A stretch of 64,000 nucleotides of DNA, from assembly GCA_031260975.1 (NCBI GenBank), contig JAISKJ010000003.1, forward strand, positions 723,109 through 787,108, read 5' to 3'. Positions 52,124 to 61,913 of the stretch are shown piece by piece. The translations under genes were made by a program, and so were the position numbers. Under the pieces are notes generated by a model. That model searched no databases, had not been told where the DNA came from, and worked only from the letters and a program-made list of their open reading frames with translations. The stretch comes from Christensenellaceae bacterium (GTDB lineage: Bacteria > Bacillota > Clostridia > Christensenellales > UBA1242). Each line of letters begins with the position of its first letter. Within the stretch, counting starts at the first letter, position 1.

Positions 52124-52152
52124 AAAAGTGAGGCAATCCCCTCACTTTTTTT
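52122..52152. terminator. Bidirectional terminator
   Basis: AAAAAAGTGAGG / CCTCACTTTTTTT hairpin with a short loop between the small plus-strand gene and the convergent AI-2E-family gene. Confidence 0.9.
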
Positions 52153-52155
52153 ATT

Positions 52156-53475
52156 CTATTCATCTGCTTTTTTGCGCCGTCTTTTTGGTTTCGCAGGCTC
52201 AGTTTTTTCTTCAATGTTCTCCTTAGTCTCAGGTTCTTGTATCTTTTTCTCAGCAACAGCCACATTTCCTACGGGAATAATATTACCCGCTACACCTTCC
52301 TGCGGCACTCCTCCCAAAGCAGGGATTTGCCTCAAACCCATACGCATTTCCTTAACCTTTATATTCTCCTGCCAGATTACCACAATCACTGCCGCAACAG
52401 GTGGAGCAAAGAACATTCCGAGCATTCCGAACATTGCTCCGCCTATGACAATTGACACCAGCACCAGCAGCATGCTCGACTTCATACGGTTGCCCGTAAT
52501 AAAAGGTGAAATAAATGTACATATAAGTGAGAATGATGTTACGCTCAAAATTACCGCCCAAAGTGCCTGACTCAGCGTTCCGAACACAAAGGTCACCAAA
52601 ACCACCGGCACAAGACCTATAATTATTCCAACATACGGAATTACATTAAACAGTGCCAAAATTATGGCCAATGCCCATGCATATGGCACTCCCAAAATCA
52701 TAAATATAATACCCGCCACAACCGAAAGCATCACAAACTCGATAAACTTACTTAAGAAATAGCCGTACAAAATCTCTTCCGAACGCTTTTTAACCAGCAT
52801 AATTTCACCGGCGCGCTCAGGTGAATGGTTTGCATAAATGTGTCTTGTTGCAAAGTTGACTATCTTTTCTTTGTCCTTCAAAATGAGGAAAGCCAAAAAG
52901 AAACTTAGAAGCGCCATTCCGAGCCCCAGCAGAATTGTTGTAGATATATCCACAATACTGTCTTGTATAGACACTATAGACAGTCTCACCCACTCAATAA
53001 TTGTGTCAACAATATCAGTGGCAATATCTCCGCCTGCTCCCAAGCTTTCAAAAATAGTAATCAGCTGTGCCCGCACCTTGGCAACATTGCCCTCAGGGTC
53101 GCCCACAACCTCAGTTACAACATCCACAATTCTGGGAATTAGCAACCACATAAACAATGTCAGTAGCCCCAGCACAAAAACTGTAACAATCGTAAGACTT
53201 ATGGCACGCTTAAACGGAGCCTTATATTTACTGTTTAAAAAGGCATTTTTTAACAATTTATTTTCAATAAAATTAACAAGCTTAGCCAGCAGAAAAGCAA
53301 TCAACGCTCCTGCAATAATAGCAGCACTTCCGGCAAGGAAAGCAAAGAACACGGTATTAAACCAACCGCCCCAGCCCGCGACAAGCGCCAATATCAACAC
53401 GATGACAATGCCCCAAGCCCAATTCCTATATCTGGGCGCACTGCCATTTGAATTTATTTCAAAATTTGTCGCCAT
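52156..53475 (-). CDS. AI-2E (PerM/YdbI) family membrane transporter
   Basis: 439 aa. Six to eight membrane helices in the PerM layout: two N-terminal helices, a helix near 105, a long extracytoplasmic amphipathic region (about 130-190), then the conserved GVPYAWALAIILALFNVIPYVGIIIG and closing helices. The C-terminus is a soluble Glu/Lys tail ending KPKRRRKK. Family members include the Na+/H+ antiporter-like YdbI and E. coli TqsA; the substrate cannot be assigned here. The ribosome site is AGAGGATTTT. Confidence 0.85.
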   Translation of the reverse strand: MATNFEINSNGSAPRYRNWAWGIVIVLILALVAGWGGWFNTVFFAFLAGSAAIIAGALIAFLLAKLVNFIENKLLKNAFLNSKYKAPFKRAISLTIVTVFVLGLLTLFMWLLIPRIVDVVTEVVGDPEGNVAKVRAQLITIFESLGAGGDIATDIVDTIIEWVRLSIVSIQDSIVDISTTILLGLGMALLSFFLAFLILKDKEKIVNFATRHIYANHSPERAGEIMLVKKRSEEILYGYFLSKFIEFVMLSVVAGIIFMILGVPYAWALAIILALFNVIPYVGIIIGLVPVVLVTFVFGTLSQALWAVILSVTSFSLICTFISPFITGNRMKSSMLLVLVSIVIGGAMFGMLGMFFAPPVAAVIVVIWQENIKVKEMRMGLRQIPALGGVPQEGVAGNIIPVGNVAVAEKKIQEPETKENIEEKTEPAKPKRRRKKADE

Positions 53476-53591
53476 AAAATCCTCTTAACTACAAATTAAG
53501 TATATACTAAATTACATTTTTTAGCAAATAAAACCAACCCCAAAATCGACAAAAACTGATCAAATCTCATGCTTCTTTATTTGTTTAACCT

Positions 53592-54716
53592 TCAAAAATC
53601 CTGCCCCATTCTAAGCTCTTCAGGAAACTCCTTAGCCAGAGAATTATTCTTAAATCTTTTATCCTCAGTAACTTCTTTTATTATGCTAAGATATAACGGG
53701 AAAATAATATCTTGATCCTCATGGCTCAGCTCAACCTCAAGTATTGCATTTTGAGAGCCCGGATAAATATCTACCTCAAGATATTGGTTTTCGTGAATAA
53801 GACAATATCTGGTTTTTCGCACGGGCTTAAGCTTTGGGTCAGCCTCCATCAAAAGCGTAAGATACTCCTGCTGGGTTATGCGCTCCTCCGTTTCAAAACG
53901 TGTCGCCCCCGAAAGCTGACGCTTGGTGGTTTTAGTATATTGATATTCTCCGTCTATACCGCGCTGCCTTACTCTAACCTCTTCATTTGGATGGTCAGAT
54001 TTCAAATATGTCTGCAAAATCTCCACCTTAGTGCAATTGTCACATCTGTCAAGATAGGCCTGTGGATTTTCTATCAAAAACTTCCGTTCAATCTCAAAAG
54101 GCTGAGGCTCCCCTAAAAAGTGTGTGACCTCCTGCAGAAGCTTTAACATCTTTCCGTCAAAATTACTGCTGTTGTCTATCATCCTCAAATGCGGATGCCC
54201 TGTCCATGCCCTAAGCGTTTTAGTATCAGCCGTCCTTGCTTGTTCGGCAGTTTCACAACGTGCGGCGTTGGTGGCCAGAGTATAAAACTCTTCAGCTCCC
54301 TTAGCCGCCGTAACCAAATGAAACACAGCGTCATATCGTTTGTCTCTGAGCGCCACTTCACTGACGCTATCCCCTTTCAAAAGCTGTGACCACAAAAGCG
54401 CCGAGCAATATGCCTTGCTATCCATAATACCCCTGTCAAAAAGCAAAATTATCTTTTTGTCGTCACACTCCTCACAGTGTCTGGTCCAAATTTCTTCAAG
54501 TGCAATTTGCGCCTCAAAAACTCTTTTCTGAAACTCTCTGTTGTCATCAGGCTTTGGTCTGATGCCGCTGCCAATCAGCATAGTAGCAGCCTCTGGTACC
54601 ACCACAACCTTATATCCAAGATTGCTGAGCGTCTGCTCAAGCTTGGCAAGAGCCGTAGTCTTTCCAGCACAAGGTCCTCCTGTCAGAACAATCCTCTGAA
54701 TACTTTTGTTTTCCAT
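53592..54716 (-). CDS. AAA_28 P-loop kinase/ATPase fused to a CYTH domain
   Basis: 374 aa from ATG 54716 (AGGGGA upstream; a GTG at 54767 lies over a -10-like box). The N-terminal domain (about 1-180) is an AAA_28/NadR-type P-loop fold: RIVLTGGPCAGKTTALAKLE, VPEAATML and ILLFDRGIMDSKAY. The C-terminal domain (about 190-374) is a CYTH/triphosphate tunnel fold: EIERKFLI (the ExExK motif), VRVRQRG, YTKTTKR and LEVDIYPGS. CYTH enzymes act on triphosphates such as thiamine triphosphate, polyphosphate or cAMP precursors. The fusion suggests an enzyme that phosphorylates and hydrolyses a linked substrate; the substrate is unknown. Confidence 0.85.
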   Translation of the reverse strand: MENKSIQRIVLTGGPCAGKTTALAKLEQTLSNLGYKVVVVPEAATMLIGSGIRPKPDDNREFQKRVFEAQIALEEIWTRHCEECDDKKIILLFDRGIMDSKAYCSALLWSQLLKGDSVSEVALRDKRYDAVFHLVTAAKGAEEFYTLATNAARCETAEQARTADTKTLRAWTGHPHLRMIDNSSNFDGKMLKLLQEVTHFLGEPQPFEIERKFLIENPQAYLDRCDNCTKVEILQTYLKSDHPNEEVRVRQRGIDGEYQYTKTTKRQLSGATRFETEERITQQEYLTLLMEADPKLKPVRKTRYCLIHENQYLEVDIYPGSQNAILEVELSHEDQDIIFPLYLSIIKEVTEDKRFKNNSLAKEFPEELRMGQDF

Positions 54717-54770
54717 TTCTTCCCCTATTTCTTGCAAATTTTCATCTTTAGAATCATTGTATAACACTCA

Positions 54771-54801
54771 AAAAACAAGCCCTGATTTAAGACTTGTTTT
54801 T
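54771..54801 (-). terminator. Terminator of the str operon (after tuf)
   Basis: AAAAACAAG/CTTGTTTTT 9-bp stem, 15 nt past the tuf stop, with T-runs on both strands. Confidence 0.8.
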
Positions 54802-54815
54802 CGTTTTTCTAATTA

Positions 54816-56018
54816 TTATTCTATAATTGACGCAACTACACCCGAACCTACAGTTCTTCCGCCTTCACGAATAGCAAATCTCAAACCTTGTTCGATAGCT
54901 ATTGGAGTAATAAGCGAAATTGTCATACTGATATTGTCGCCGGGCATAACCATTTCCACGCCCTTCGGAAGCTCGATTGAGCCGGTAACGTCGGTAGTTC
55001 TGAAGTAGAACTGAGGACGGTAGCCGTTGAAGAACGGAGTGTGTCTGCCGCCTTCTTCTTTTTTGAGAACATATACTTCGGCGGTAAATTTGGTGTGAGG
55101 TTTGATGCTGGCGGGTTTAGCCAGAACCTGTCCTCTTTCGATTTCGTTTCTCTGAATACCTCTAAGCAAAAGACCTACATTGTCGCCGGCCTGTGCCTGA
55201 TCAAGAAGCTTTCTGAACATTTCAACACCGGTAATAACCGTGTTTTTGTTTGAACCCATACCAATAATTTCAACAGTGTCACCAACTTTAATAACACCTC
55301 TCTCAACTCTTCCTGTTGCAACAGTACCGCGCCCCGTGATGGTGAACACGTCCTCGACCGGCATAAGGAAAGCTTGGTCAATCGCTCTCTTGGGGTCGGG
55401 AATCCATGTGTCAACAGCGTTCAAAAGCTCTTCAATACATTTGCATGCAGGGTCATTTGCCTTGCCTGCCTGAGCGGCCTCCAAAGCCTTAAGAGCCGAG
55501 CCCTTAATAATTGGAGTGGTGTCTCCGGGGAAGCCGTATTCGTTAAGAATGTCTCTTACTTCCATTTCTACAAGGTCCAAAAGCTCAGCGTCGTCAACCT
55601 GGTCAACCTTGTTAAGGAACACAACGATATAAGGAACGCCTACCTGACGAGCAAGCAGAATGTGCTCTCTTGTCTGAGGCATTGGGCCGTCGGTTGCGGC
55701 AACAACCAAAATTGCGCCATCCATCTGAGCGGCTCCTGTTATCATGTTTTTAACATAGTCAGCGTGTCCCGGACAGTCTACGTGAGCGTAGTGTCTCTTT
55801 TCAGTCTGATATTCAACGTGAGCGGTATTAATAGTAATACCTCTCGCTTTCTCCTCAGGAGTGCTGTCAATATCTTCATATCTTTTCTTTTCTGCAAATC
55901 CTTTTGCAGCAGACCACATGGTGATTGCAGCGGTCAAAGTAGTTTTGCCGTGGTCAACGTGGCCTATAGTTCCCACATTCACATGCGGTTTATTTCTTTC
56001 AAATTTTGCTTTTGCCAT
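54816..56018 (-). CDS. tuf: Elongation factor Tu
   Basis: 400 aa from ATG 56018 (AGGAGG upstream; the in-frame start at 56063 would add an unrelated 15 residues). Delivers aminoacyl-tRNA to the ribosome. GTPase motifs are GHVDHGKTT (G1), [12 protein letters not shown] (switch I), DCPGHADYV (G3), NKVDQ (G4) and GSALKA (G5), followed by the two beta-barrel domains. Last gene of the str operon. A 9-residue insertion ([10 protein letters not shown] region) is typical of the bacterial protein. Confidence 0.98.
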   Translation of the reverse strand: MAKAKFERNKPHVNVGTIGHVDHGKTTLTAAITMWSAAKGFAEKKRYEDIDSTPEEKARGITINTAHVEYQTEKRHYAHVDCPGHADYVKNMITGAAQMDGAILVVAATDGPMPQTREHILLARQVGVPYIVVFLNKVDQVDDAELLDLVEMEVRDILNEYGFPGDTTPIIKGSALKALEAAQAGKANDPACKCIEELLNAVDTWIPDPKRAIDQAFLMPVEDVFTITGRGTVATGRVERGVIKVGDTVEIIGMGSNKNTVITGVEMFRKLLDQAQAGDNVGLLLRGIQRNEIERGQVLAKPASIKPHTKFTAEVYVLKKEEGGRHTPFFNGYRPQFYFRTTDVTGSIELPKGVEMVMPGDNISMTISLITPIAIEQGLRFAIREGGRTVGSGVVASIIE

Positions 56019-56096
56019 TTTTAAATTAAATCCTCCTAAAATTTTTTTTGATTGTATGCTCATTATAACAAATATATTTTGTTTTGCAAAGCATTT

Positions 56097-58178
56097 TTAG
56101 TCACCTTTTTTGTGTTTGCCAATAAGCTCTTCAGCGATATTTCGCGGAACTTCGGCATAGTGAGACATCACCATCTGAAAGGTTCCCCAGCCTTGTGACA
56201 TACTTCTCAGATCCGTCATGTATCCAAACATATTAGCTAGAGGTACATGCGCTCTGATAGTCTGACTGTCTCCCGTTGAGGTTGTGCCCAAAATCATACC
56301 GCGTCTGCCTGAAATGCTTCCGAGCACATTGCCCAAGAATTGGTCAGGAACTTCAATTTCAACTTCCATCACAGGTTCTAGAATTATGGGGTCAGCACGT
56401 CTCATAGCATCCTTAAAGGCCATTGAACCCGCTATCTTAAACGCCATTTCCGAAGAGTCAACCTCGTGATAGCTTCCGTCAAGCAAAGTAACTTTAATGT
56501 CCACAGTTGGAAATCCCGCCAGAACACCTGTTTTCATAGCTTCCTGAATACCCTTGTCAACGGCAGGAATGTATTCCCTAGGAATAGACCCACCCACAAC
56601 CTTATCTTCAAACACATAACCTGTGCCGGGCTCCTGAGGCTCCATATCAATCACACAGTGACCATACTGACCCTTACCGCCCGATTGTTTAATATATTTT
56701 CCTTCAACGTTTTTGGCAACCTTTTTGATTGTCTCCCTAAAGGCTACCTGCGGCTCTCCAACGTTACATTCAACGCCGTATTCTCTTTTCATTCGATCAA
56801 CTATAATTTCAAGGTGAAGCTCACCCTGTCCGCAGATTATAGTTTGCCCCGTTTCGGTGTTAGTAAACCTCTTAAACGACGGGTCTTCCTCAGCAAGCTT
56901 CATAAGCGCGTTGGCCATTTTTTCCTGGTCAGCCTTGGTCTTGGGCTCAACTGCCTGTTCAATAACCGGCTCGGGGAAGTCCATCGGATCAAGTATAATG
57001 GGGTTTTTGGGGTCACACAGAGTTTCGCCTGTGGTAGTGTCCTTAAGCCCTACTATAGCAATAATGTCGCCCGCATAAGCCTCTTTTTCTTCAATACGGT
57101 TGTTTGCATGCATACGCACAAGACGCCCTACTCTTTCAGTCTTTCCGTTAACGCTGTTTAGCACATATGAACCGGACTCAATCTTTCCGCTGTATATACG
57201 ATAAAAAGTAAGTCTGCCATACTGGTCGGTAGCTACCTTAAAGGCAAGCCCTGCAAGCGGCACGCTGTCGCTGGCCTCTCTTGTATCGGGTGTAACCTTG
57301 TCAAGCTTTGTTCCCTTAACAGGCGGAATGTCCACCGGGCTCGGGAAGTAGTCAACAACTGCATCAATAAGACTCTGCACACCCTTGTTTCTAAGGGATG
57401 AACCACAACAGATAGGAGTAATTGCAAGACTGAGTGTACCCTTTCGTATAGCAACTTTAATCTCGTCTTTACTAAACTCAACACCCGCAAAAAACTTTTC
57501 CATAAGCGCGTCATCAGTTTCGGCAATAGCCTCAATTAATCCTGCTCGGTATTTTTGGGCAAGTTCTTTTAAGTCCACGGGAATTTCAATTATGTCGCGC
57601 TCTTTTCCTTCGTCGTCTTTATAAACTATGGCGTTCATTTCAACCAGGTCAATAATTCCTTTAAAGTTTTCAGCCTTGCCGATGGGCAACTGAATGGGAA
57701 CAGGATTTGCCCCAAGCTTGGTTTTCATTTCGTCTATTACTCTAAAAAAGTCAGCGCCGGGGTTATCCATCTTGTTAATAAATGCAATTCTTGGAACATG
57801 ATATTTGTCAGCTTGACGCCACACATTCTTGGATTGTGTCTGAACGCCGCTTTTGGCACAGAATAGCTCAATTGCGCCGTCCAAAACCTTCAGGCTTCGC
57901 TCAACTTCAATAGTAAAGTCCACGTGTCCGGGGGTGTCAATAATGTTGATTTTGTGACCCTTCCAATAGATGGTGGTGGCAGCCGAAGTGATGGTTATAC
58001 CGCGCTCCTGCTCCTGTGCCATCCAGTCCATGGTGGCCGCACCCTCGTGCACCTCACCGATTTTGTGAATCTTTCCCGAATAATAAAGTATACGCTCGGT
58101 TGTGGTAGTTTTTCCGGCATCAATGTGTGCCATTATTCCGATATTGCGAATTTTTTTGATATCAATATCTCTCGGCAT
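56097..58178 (-). CDS. fusA: Elongation factor G
   Basis: 693 aa. Translocase GTPase. The G-domain motifs [39 protein letters not shown] and INKMDNPG are intact, and all five domains are present, with domain IV containing the [13 protein letters not shown] loop. The ribosome site is AAAGGAAAGG. It lies between rpsG and tuf in the standard str order. The gap before it (58179-58404) contains only AT-rich sequence and a short GCCC/GGGC hairpin. Confidence 0.98.
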   Translation of the reverse strand: MPRDIDIKKIRNIGIMAHIDAGKTTTTERILYYSGKIHKIGEVHEGAATMDWMAQEQERGITITSAATTIYWKGHKINIIDTPGHVDFTIEVERSLKVLDGAIELFCAKSGVQTQSKNVWRQADKYHVPRIAFINKMDNPGADFFRVIDEMKTKLGANPVPIQLPIGKAENFKGIIDLVEMNAIVYKDDEGKERDIIEIPVDLKELAQKYRAGLIEAIAETDDALMEKFFAGVEFSKDEIKVAIRKGTLSLAITPICCGSSLRNKGVQSLIDAVVDYFPSPVDIPPVKGTKLDKVTPDTREASDSVPLAGLAFKVATDQYGRLTFYRIYSGKIESGSYVLNSVNGKTERVGRLVRMHANNRIEEKEAYAGDIIAIVGLKDTTTGETLCDPKNPIILDPMDFPEPVIEQAVEPKTKADQEKMANALMKLAEEDPSFKRFTNTETGQTIICGQGELHLEIIVDRMKREYGVECNVGEPQVAFRETIKKVAKNVEGKYIKQSGGKGQYGHCVIDMEPQEPGTGYVFEDKVVGGSIPREYIPAVDKGIQEAMKTGVLAGFPTVDIKVTLLDGSYHEVDSSEMAFKIAGSMAFKDAMRRADPIILEPVMEVEIEVPDQFLGNVLGSISGRRGMILGTTSTGDSQTIRAHVPLANMFGYMTDLRSMSQGWGTFQMVMSHYAEVPRNIAEELIGKHKKGD

Positions 58179-58404
58179 AATTATTTTTCCTTTCCTTTTA
58201 TAAATTTCTAATCTCTTTATTCTAAATTATTAGTTTATGAATTTTTAGTGTTAAATGTAAATGGCGACTCCACGCCCTACGGGCTCTGAGTGACAGAAAG
58301 CAGGGCTCCGTATTTTAAGAACAAAACATAATCGCCAAATACTAATTAATTGATGTATTTTTCGTTCTAGTTTGCGCCAAATACAAAGTGTATGGGACGA
58401 AAAG

Positions 58405-58878
58405 TTACCATTTGTAGTGAGCGAATGCTTTGTTAGCCTCCGCCGTTCTGTGCATCTCTTCCTTACGCTTAATCGCACCGCCGGCGTTGTTATATGCATC
58501 AATGATTTCGGCTGCGAGCTTTCGATGCATCTCTTTTTCCCCGCTTCTCTTTCTTGCAAACAGCACAAGCCATCTGATGGCCAAGGTCTGCCTTCTATCG
58601 GGTCTTATTTCCATAGGCACCTGATAGGTAGCACCTCCCACTCTTCGAGGCTTTGTTTCCAAAAGCGGCTTTATGTTTTCGACTGTCTGATTAAACACGT
58701 CTAAGGCATCCATATTCAGCTTTTCTTTTACTACTTCAAAAGCATCATAAACAATGTTCTGCGCAATTCCGCGCTTTCCCTGCAGCATAATTTGATTAAT
58801 AAGCTTGGTTACCACGGTTGAATTATAAATCGGATCGGGCAACACTTCTCTCTTATCAGCAGCATTTCTTCTTGACAT
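58405..58878 (-). CDS. rpsG: 30S ribosomal protein S7
   Basis: 157 aa. Primary 16S rRNA-binding protein that starts assembly of the 30S head, and the usual translational repressor of the str operon. The [16 protein letters not shown] start, [25 protein letters not shown] and [24 protein letters not shown] are conserved. The ribosome site is AAAGGAG. It follows rpsL after 72 nt. Confidence 0.98.
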   Translation of the reverse strand: MSRRNAADKREVLPDPIYNSTVVTKLINQIMLQGKRGIAQNIVYDAFEVVKEKLNMDALDVFNQTVENIKPLLETKPRRVGGATYQVPMEIRPDRRQTLAIRWLVLFARKRSGEKEMHRKLAAEIIDAYNNAGGAIKRKEEMHRTAEANKAFAHYKW

Positions 58879-58950
58879 ATTATTTTCTCCTTTCTTAAAA
58901 TTTAAAATGAAAAATTAATAGCAATCTTTGCTATATTAAAAATTTTTTAA

Positions 58951-59322
58951 TTACTTGGGACGTTTAGCACCATATTTAGACCTGGCCTGCTTTCTCTTTG
59001 CCACACCGGCAGTATCAAGCGTTCCACGAATTATGTGGTATCTGACACCCGGAAGGTCTCTTACTCTGCCGCCACGCACCAGAACAACGCTGTGTTCCTG
59101 AAGGTTATGCCCCTCACCGGGAATATACATAGTTCCTTCGATGCCATTTGAAAGCTTTACTCTGGCTATTTTTCTGAGTGCTGAGTTAGGCTTTTTAGGC
59201 GTGGTAGTAGTAACCGACAAACAAACCCCTCTTTTCTGTGGGTTTTGCTTCAAAATCGGAGATTTACTTTTTTCCGTGGCCTTAGTCCTTCCGTGCCTTA
59301 CTAATTGATTAATTGTAGGCAT
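58951..59322 (-). CDS. rpsL: 30S ribosomal protein S12 (Arg at position 88)
   Basis: 123 aa. Decoding-centre protein and first gene of this str operon. [12 protein letters not shown] (Lys43 present) and [13 protein letters not shown] are clear. Residue 88 is Arg (codon AGA), where E. coli and most bacteria have Lys; Lys-to-Arg at this position is a known streptomycin-resistance change in other species. The ribosome site is AAGGAGG. It is transcribed from the promoter at 59565-59593 through a leader of about 240 nt. Confidence 0.98.
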   Translation of the reverse strand: MPTINQLVRHGRTKATEKSKSPILKQNPQKRGVCLSVTTTTPKKPNSALRKIARVKLSNGIEGTMYIPGEGHNLQEHSVVLVRGGRVRDLPGVRYHIIRGTLDTAGVAKRKQARSKYGAKRPK

Positions 59323-59500
59323 TTAGTTTTTCCTCCTTGCTTTGGGTTTTTTGCCCTCTTTTTAATGAAACTTCAAATTGTTTGTGCCGTGCAACCTCTT
59401 ACAAGCACACAATTCATTCTTCATCAAATCTTGTGCGTTCTTAAACAAAATTTTGATGATATATACTTTTAAAGTAGCATTTACTGCGATTTTCATTCAG

Positions 59501-59518
59501 TTTTGAGCATGCTCAAAA
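59501..59518. promoter_or_regulatory. 18-bp palindrome in the str operon leader
   Basis: TTTTGAGCATGCTCAAAA, a perfect palindrome about 50 nt downstream of the promoter. A smaller ATACTTT/AAAGTAT hairpin lies next to the start site. This leader (59323-59558) is the only content of the 371-nt gap apart from the promoter and AT-rich sequence. A protein-binding site or RNA control element is possible. Confidence 0.45.
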
Positions 59519-59564
59519 GAACAAAATACACCCTCTTGGGGTATACTTTTGAAAGTATGCGTTA

Positions 59565-59593
59565 ATTGTATCAAAAACTGCACCGTTTGTCAA
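59565..59593 (-). promoter_or_regulatory. Promoter of the str operon
   Basis: Minus strand: TTGACA (59588-59593), 17-nt spacer, TACAAT (59565-59570). Confidence 0.8.
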
Positions 59594-59693
59594 CAGGTTT
59601 TTGCAGTATTTTCAGTGGATTGCTTATAATCAAAAATGAACACCTCTGCTCATTTTAATTTATACTCGAAATATTTTTATTTTCTTTTTAAAT

Positions 59694-59978
59694 TCAACTT
59701 GCGGCGGTTATATTTTCCTTCACCTCGGCTGAAATTAAAAGTACAATATTTCCTTTATGATGCTTAGCTGAATCCATATAGCTGCGGGGTTTCTCTTCTA
59801 CTTCTCCGTTGATTTTTATTGACAGCTTTACAAAGTCAGTGAACATTTTTTTTGCCATAATAAAGGCTTCTTCAACCGTTTTGCCTGTGCAAAAAAGGTC
59901 AACATCGTCAAACGCAACAACAAAACCGTCGCCTTCAATGTCTTTATAAAAAACTGCCGGAAAAATATACTGTTTCAT
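59694..59978 (-). CDS. HicB-like domain protein (stand-alone)
   Basis: 94 aa from ATG 59978 (GGAGAGGGTT upstream). It begins MKQYIFPAVFYKD and carries the HicB-antitoxin fold pattern: AFDDVDLFCTGKTVEEAFIMAKKMFTDFV, then a beta hairpin. The first 85 residues are paralogous to the N-terminus of the next gene (same MKxYIFPxVFYKD start). No HicA toxin and no C-terminal DNA-binding helix are present, so a toxin-antitoxin role is unlikely. The two were probably duplicated. They lie in the unusual insertion between rpoC and rpsL. Confidence 0.7.
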   Translation of the reverse strand: MKQYIFPAVFYKDIEGDGFVVAFDDVDLFCTGKTVEEAFIMAKKMFTDFVKLSIKINGEVEEKPRSYMDSAKHHKGNIVLLISAEVKENITAAS

Positions 59979-60063
59979 AACCCTCTCCATCTCTAATATT
60001 ATGACCAAAATTTTTGTTTATGCTTCATTTTTTTGTATAGGTTTATGCAATTAAGGACCTCTG

Positions 60064-60939
60064 TTATTTGCGGATATCAGGAATGTCCTCTCCTGTAAGC
60101 TTGCTGAAGTCTCCGATAAATCCACCCACAGCACCTCTTCCCTGTCCTTTATACGAAGTATCCACTTTGGGCGGCTCATCCTCGTCGTCGCTATCATCCT
60201 TATTTTGGGTTTCAGCAACTTCCTCTGTTTTCTCTGCAGTTTCCTCTTCGGTCTCCTGTTCTTGTTCAACTTCTGCCTGATGCGGCTGCTCAGTTGTCGG
60301 CTCTTCCTCTATTTCCTCTTCTTCAGGTTCCTGTTCCTCTTCCTCAGGCTCAGGCTGAGCCATAGGCACAGGTGTTGGGGCCTGAGCGGGTGCAGGTGCC
60401 GGTTTTGGTGCAGCTTTTGCCACTTGTGCTGCCGGCACCGGTTTTGTTTCTTTAGGAGGAATATAATTTCCAAGAGCTTTTGCTTCCTTTATGCTCTCAC
60501 GCTCAATAACATTTTTCATCCATGTAATTGCATTGTTGTCAAAACCTTTGGCCCTTATTATAATATCTTCTATATTACCGTTTTCAAGTTGATAAATCTT
60601 CCATGTTCTCTCTGGCAGTCCGCCTTCAATGGTTTCGGCCTCCACCACCTTTTTGTCGCCGGTGCTACTTTCAATATTTTTAACCTTAATAGACAAAAGC
60701 ATCACCACATTTCCGGGGTGTTTCCTTGCACTCTCCAAATAATCCTGAGGTTGTTCTTTTACCTGACCGCCCACCTTAATAGAAAGCTTTACAAAATCCG
60801 AAAGCATCTCCTCAATCACCGAATAAGTTTCTTCAAGTGTTTTTCCGTCGCAAAAAAGCTCTATGCCGTCAAATGCGGCAACATATTTTTGAGTTTCAGT
60901 ATCTTTATAAAAAACTACAGGAAATATATATTTTTTCAT
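60064..60939 (-). CDS. HicB-like domain protein with long acidic tail
   Basis: 291 aa from ATG 60939 (GGAGATTCTT upstream). Residues 1-90 are a HicB-like domain (MKKYIFPVVFYKD, AFDGIELFCDGKTLEETY). Residues 100-160 form a second small domain (PERTWKIYQLENGN). A Pro/Ala-rich stretch leads to a Glu-rich run of about 80 residues, and the protein ends in a conserved-looking VGGFIGDFSKL and ASP-ILE-ARG-rich tip. The acidic tail resembles nucleic-acid-mimicking or protein-docking tails; no function is known. It is followed by its paralogue at 59694. Confidence 0.65.
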   Translation of the reverse strand: MKKYIFPVVFYKDTETQKYVAAFDGIELFCDGKTLEETYSVIEEMLSDFVKLSIKVGGQVKEQPQDYLESARKHPGNVVMLLSIKVKNIESSTGDKKVVEAETIEGGLPERTWKIYQLENGNIEDIIIRAKGFDNNAITWMKNVIERESIKEAKALGNYIPPKETKPVPAAQVAKAAPKPAPAPAQAPTPVPMAQPEPEEEEQEPEEEEIEEEPTTEQPHQAEVEQEQETEEETAEKTEEVAETQNKDDSDDEDEPPKVDTSYKGQGRGAVGGFIGDFSKLTGEDIPDIRK

Positions 60940-61025
60940 AAGAATCTCCAATCTAAATATATCACAAAAAAGTCACATTTGTAAAACAAATATGCCACTT
61001 TCTTAAAATTTTTGTTGGCAACAAA

Positions 61026-61046
61026 AAACCGCTCTTTGAGCGGTTT
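61026..61046 (-). terminator. Terminator of the 61060 gene
   Basis: AAACCGCTC/GAGCGGTTT hairpin with a 3-nt loop. It is followed on the minus strand by TTTTGTT. Confidence 0.8.
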
Positions 61047-61059
61047 CTTTATTCTTTTA

Positions 61060-61719
61060 TTATTGACCAAACGGAACTTTTGCAGGCTCTTCTGCATTAA
61101 AAGCCTTACTTGCAGACACATGGTTTCCCTTATGACCGGGAGCTTTATATGCTTTATCCAGAAGCTCAGCTTCCACCTTTTCTTCAAATGGTTCAGCTGC
61201 CGCCAATATTTCGTCATCATTTACAACTTTAGAAACAAATTTTACTCTCGCAGCCTCTTGCTCACTCATAAAATAATTGTGGTCTATAATTCCCCTAATA
61301 TAGGCCATCTGTTCATTGGTCATACTTGTAATAGGTCCCCCGCCGAACTGTGCATTTATAAAGTCAACAAGTATTCGTGAATCTTTTACAGCACTACCCA
61401 ACTCAACCGCCTTTTCATATATCGCATTCTGTCTTGCCGATCTTCCTTCATCTTCAGTCGGTAAGCTCGAGGCCAATTCCGTTACGACCTGCATAAGTCT
61501 TTTAGCGCCTCTCTCTGCAGCCTGCGAATCAAGATTTTTCAGTCTTAAAACAGCTGTTGCATAGTCTTTAAATACCTTAGGATCGTCCATAAGAATACCC
61601 TCTATTATAAGGTTGCCCTTTATATCTTCCAGAGTATCGACATCTTCTTGACCACGGATACCGGTCAAGTCTTTTGCAAAATCCTTATCCAGATCAACAT
61701 CGTTACCATTTATTTTCAT
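61060..61719 (-). CDS. Hypothetical helical protein between rpoC and rpsL
   Basis: 219 aa. Very strong ribosome site (AGAGGAG) before ATG 61719. The product is acidic, soluble and predicted to be mostly helical, with long amphipathic stretches (AERGAKRLMQVVTELASSL, YEKAVELGSAVKDSRIL). It ends in a flexible Gly/Pro/His-containing tail (KAPGHKGNHVSASKAFN). No signal, no Cys, no family that I recognise. It has its own promoter (61884-61913) and terminator, so it is a separate unit between the rpoC and rpsL transcripts. Confidence 0.7.
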   Translation of the reverse strand: MKINGNDVDLDKDFAKDLTGIRGQEDVDTLEDIKGNLIIEGILMDDPKVFKDYATAVLRLKNLDSQAAERGAKRLMQVVTELASSLPTEDEGRSARQNAIYEKAVELGSAVKDSRILVDFINAQFGGGPITSMTNEQMAYIRGIIDHNYFMSEQEAARVKFVSKVVNDDEILAAAEPFEEKVEAELLDKAYKAPGHKGNHVSASKAFNAEEPAKVPFGQ

Positions 61720-61883
61720 ATATTCCTCTCCTCTCTAATCACTTAATTTTTACAAAGCTTTTGGCTTCGTTTTTCTTTTGGATACCTAATGATAGCATAC
61801 TTTTTCGGGTTTGTAAAGTGGTATTTTAAAAATATTTTATTCCCTCTATTTTAGCGGGATTGAGGGTATTTTTATACATATCT

Positions 61884-61913
61884 ATTATATGTAATATCCC
61901 AAGCTTTTGACAA
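61884..61913 (-). promoter_or_regulatory. Promoter of the 61060-61719 gene
   Basis: Minus strand: TTGTCA (61908-61913), 18-nt spacer, TATAAT (61884-61889). The rest of the 592-nt gap 61720-62311 contains element C, the rpoC terminator and a stretch (61930-62190) in which nothing else was recognised. Confidence 0.6.

Noticed and set aside
59694-60939. HicAB toxin-antitoxin system
   Set aside because: Only HicB-like domains are present. No HicA-type small basic protein is found next to either gene, and the long one has an acidic tail instead of a DNA-binding domain.
60068-60984. Plus-strand frames of 70-259 aa rich in Leu/Phe/Cys/Ser
   Set aside because: They are antisense to the acidic Glu-rich tail of the 60064-60939 gene; Glu codons on one strand read as Leu/Phe/Ser on the other.
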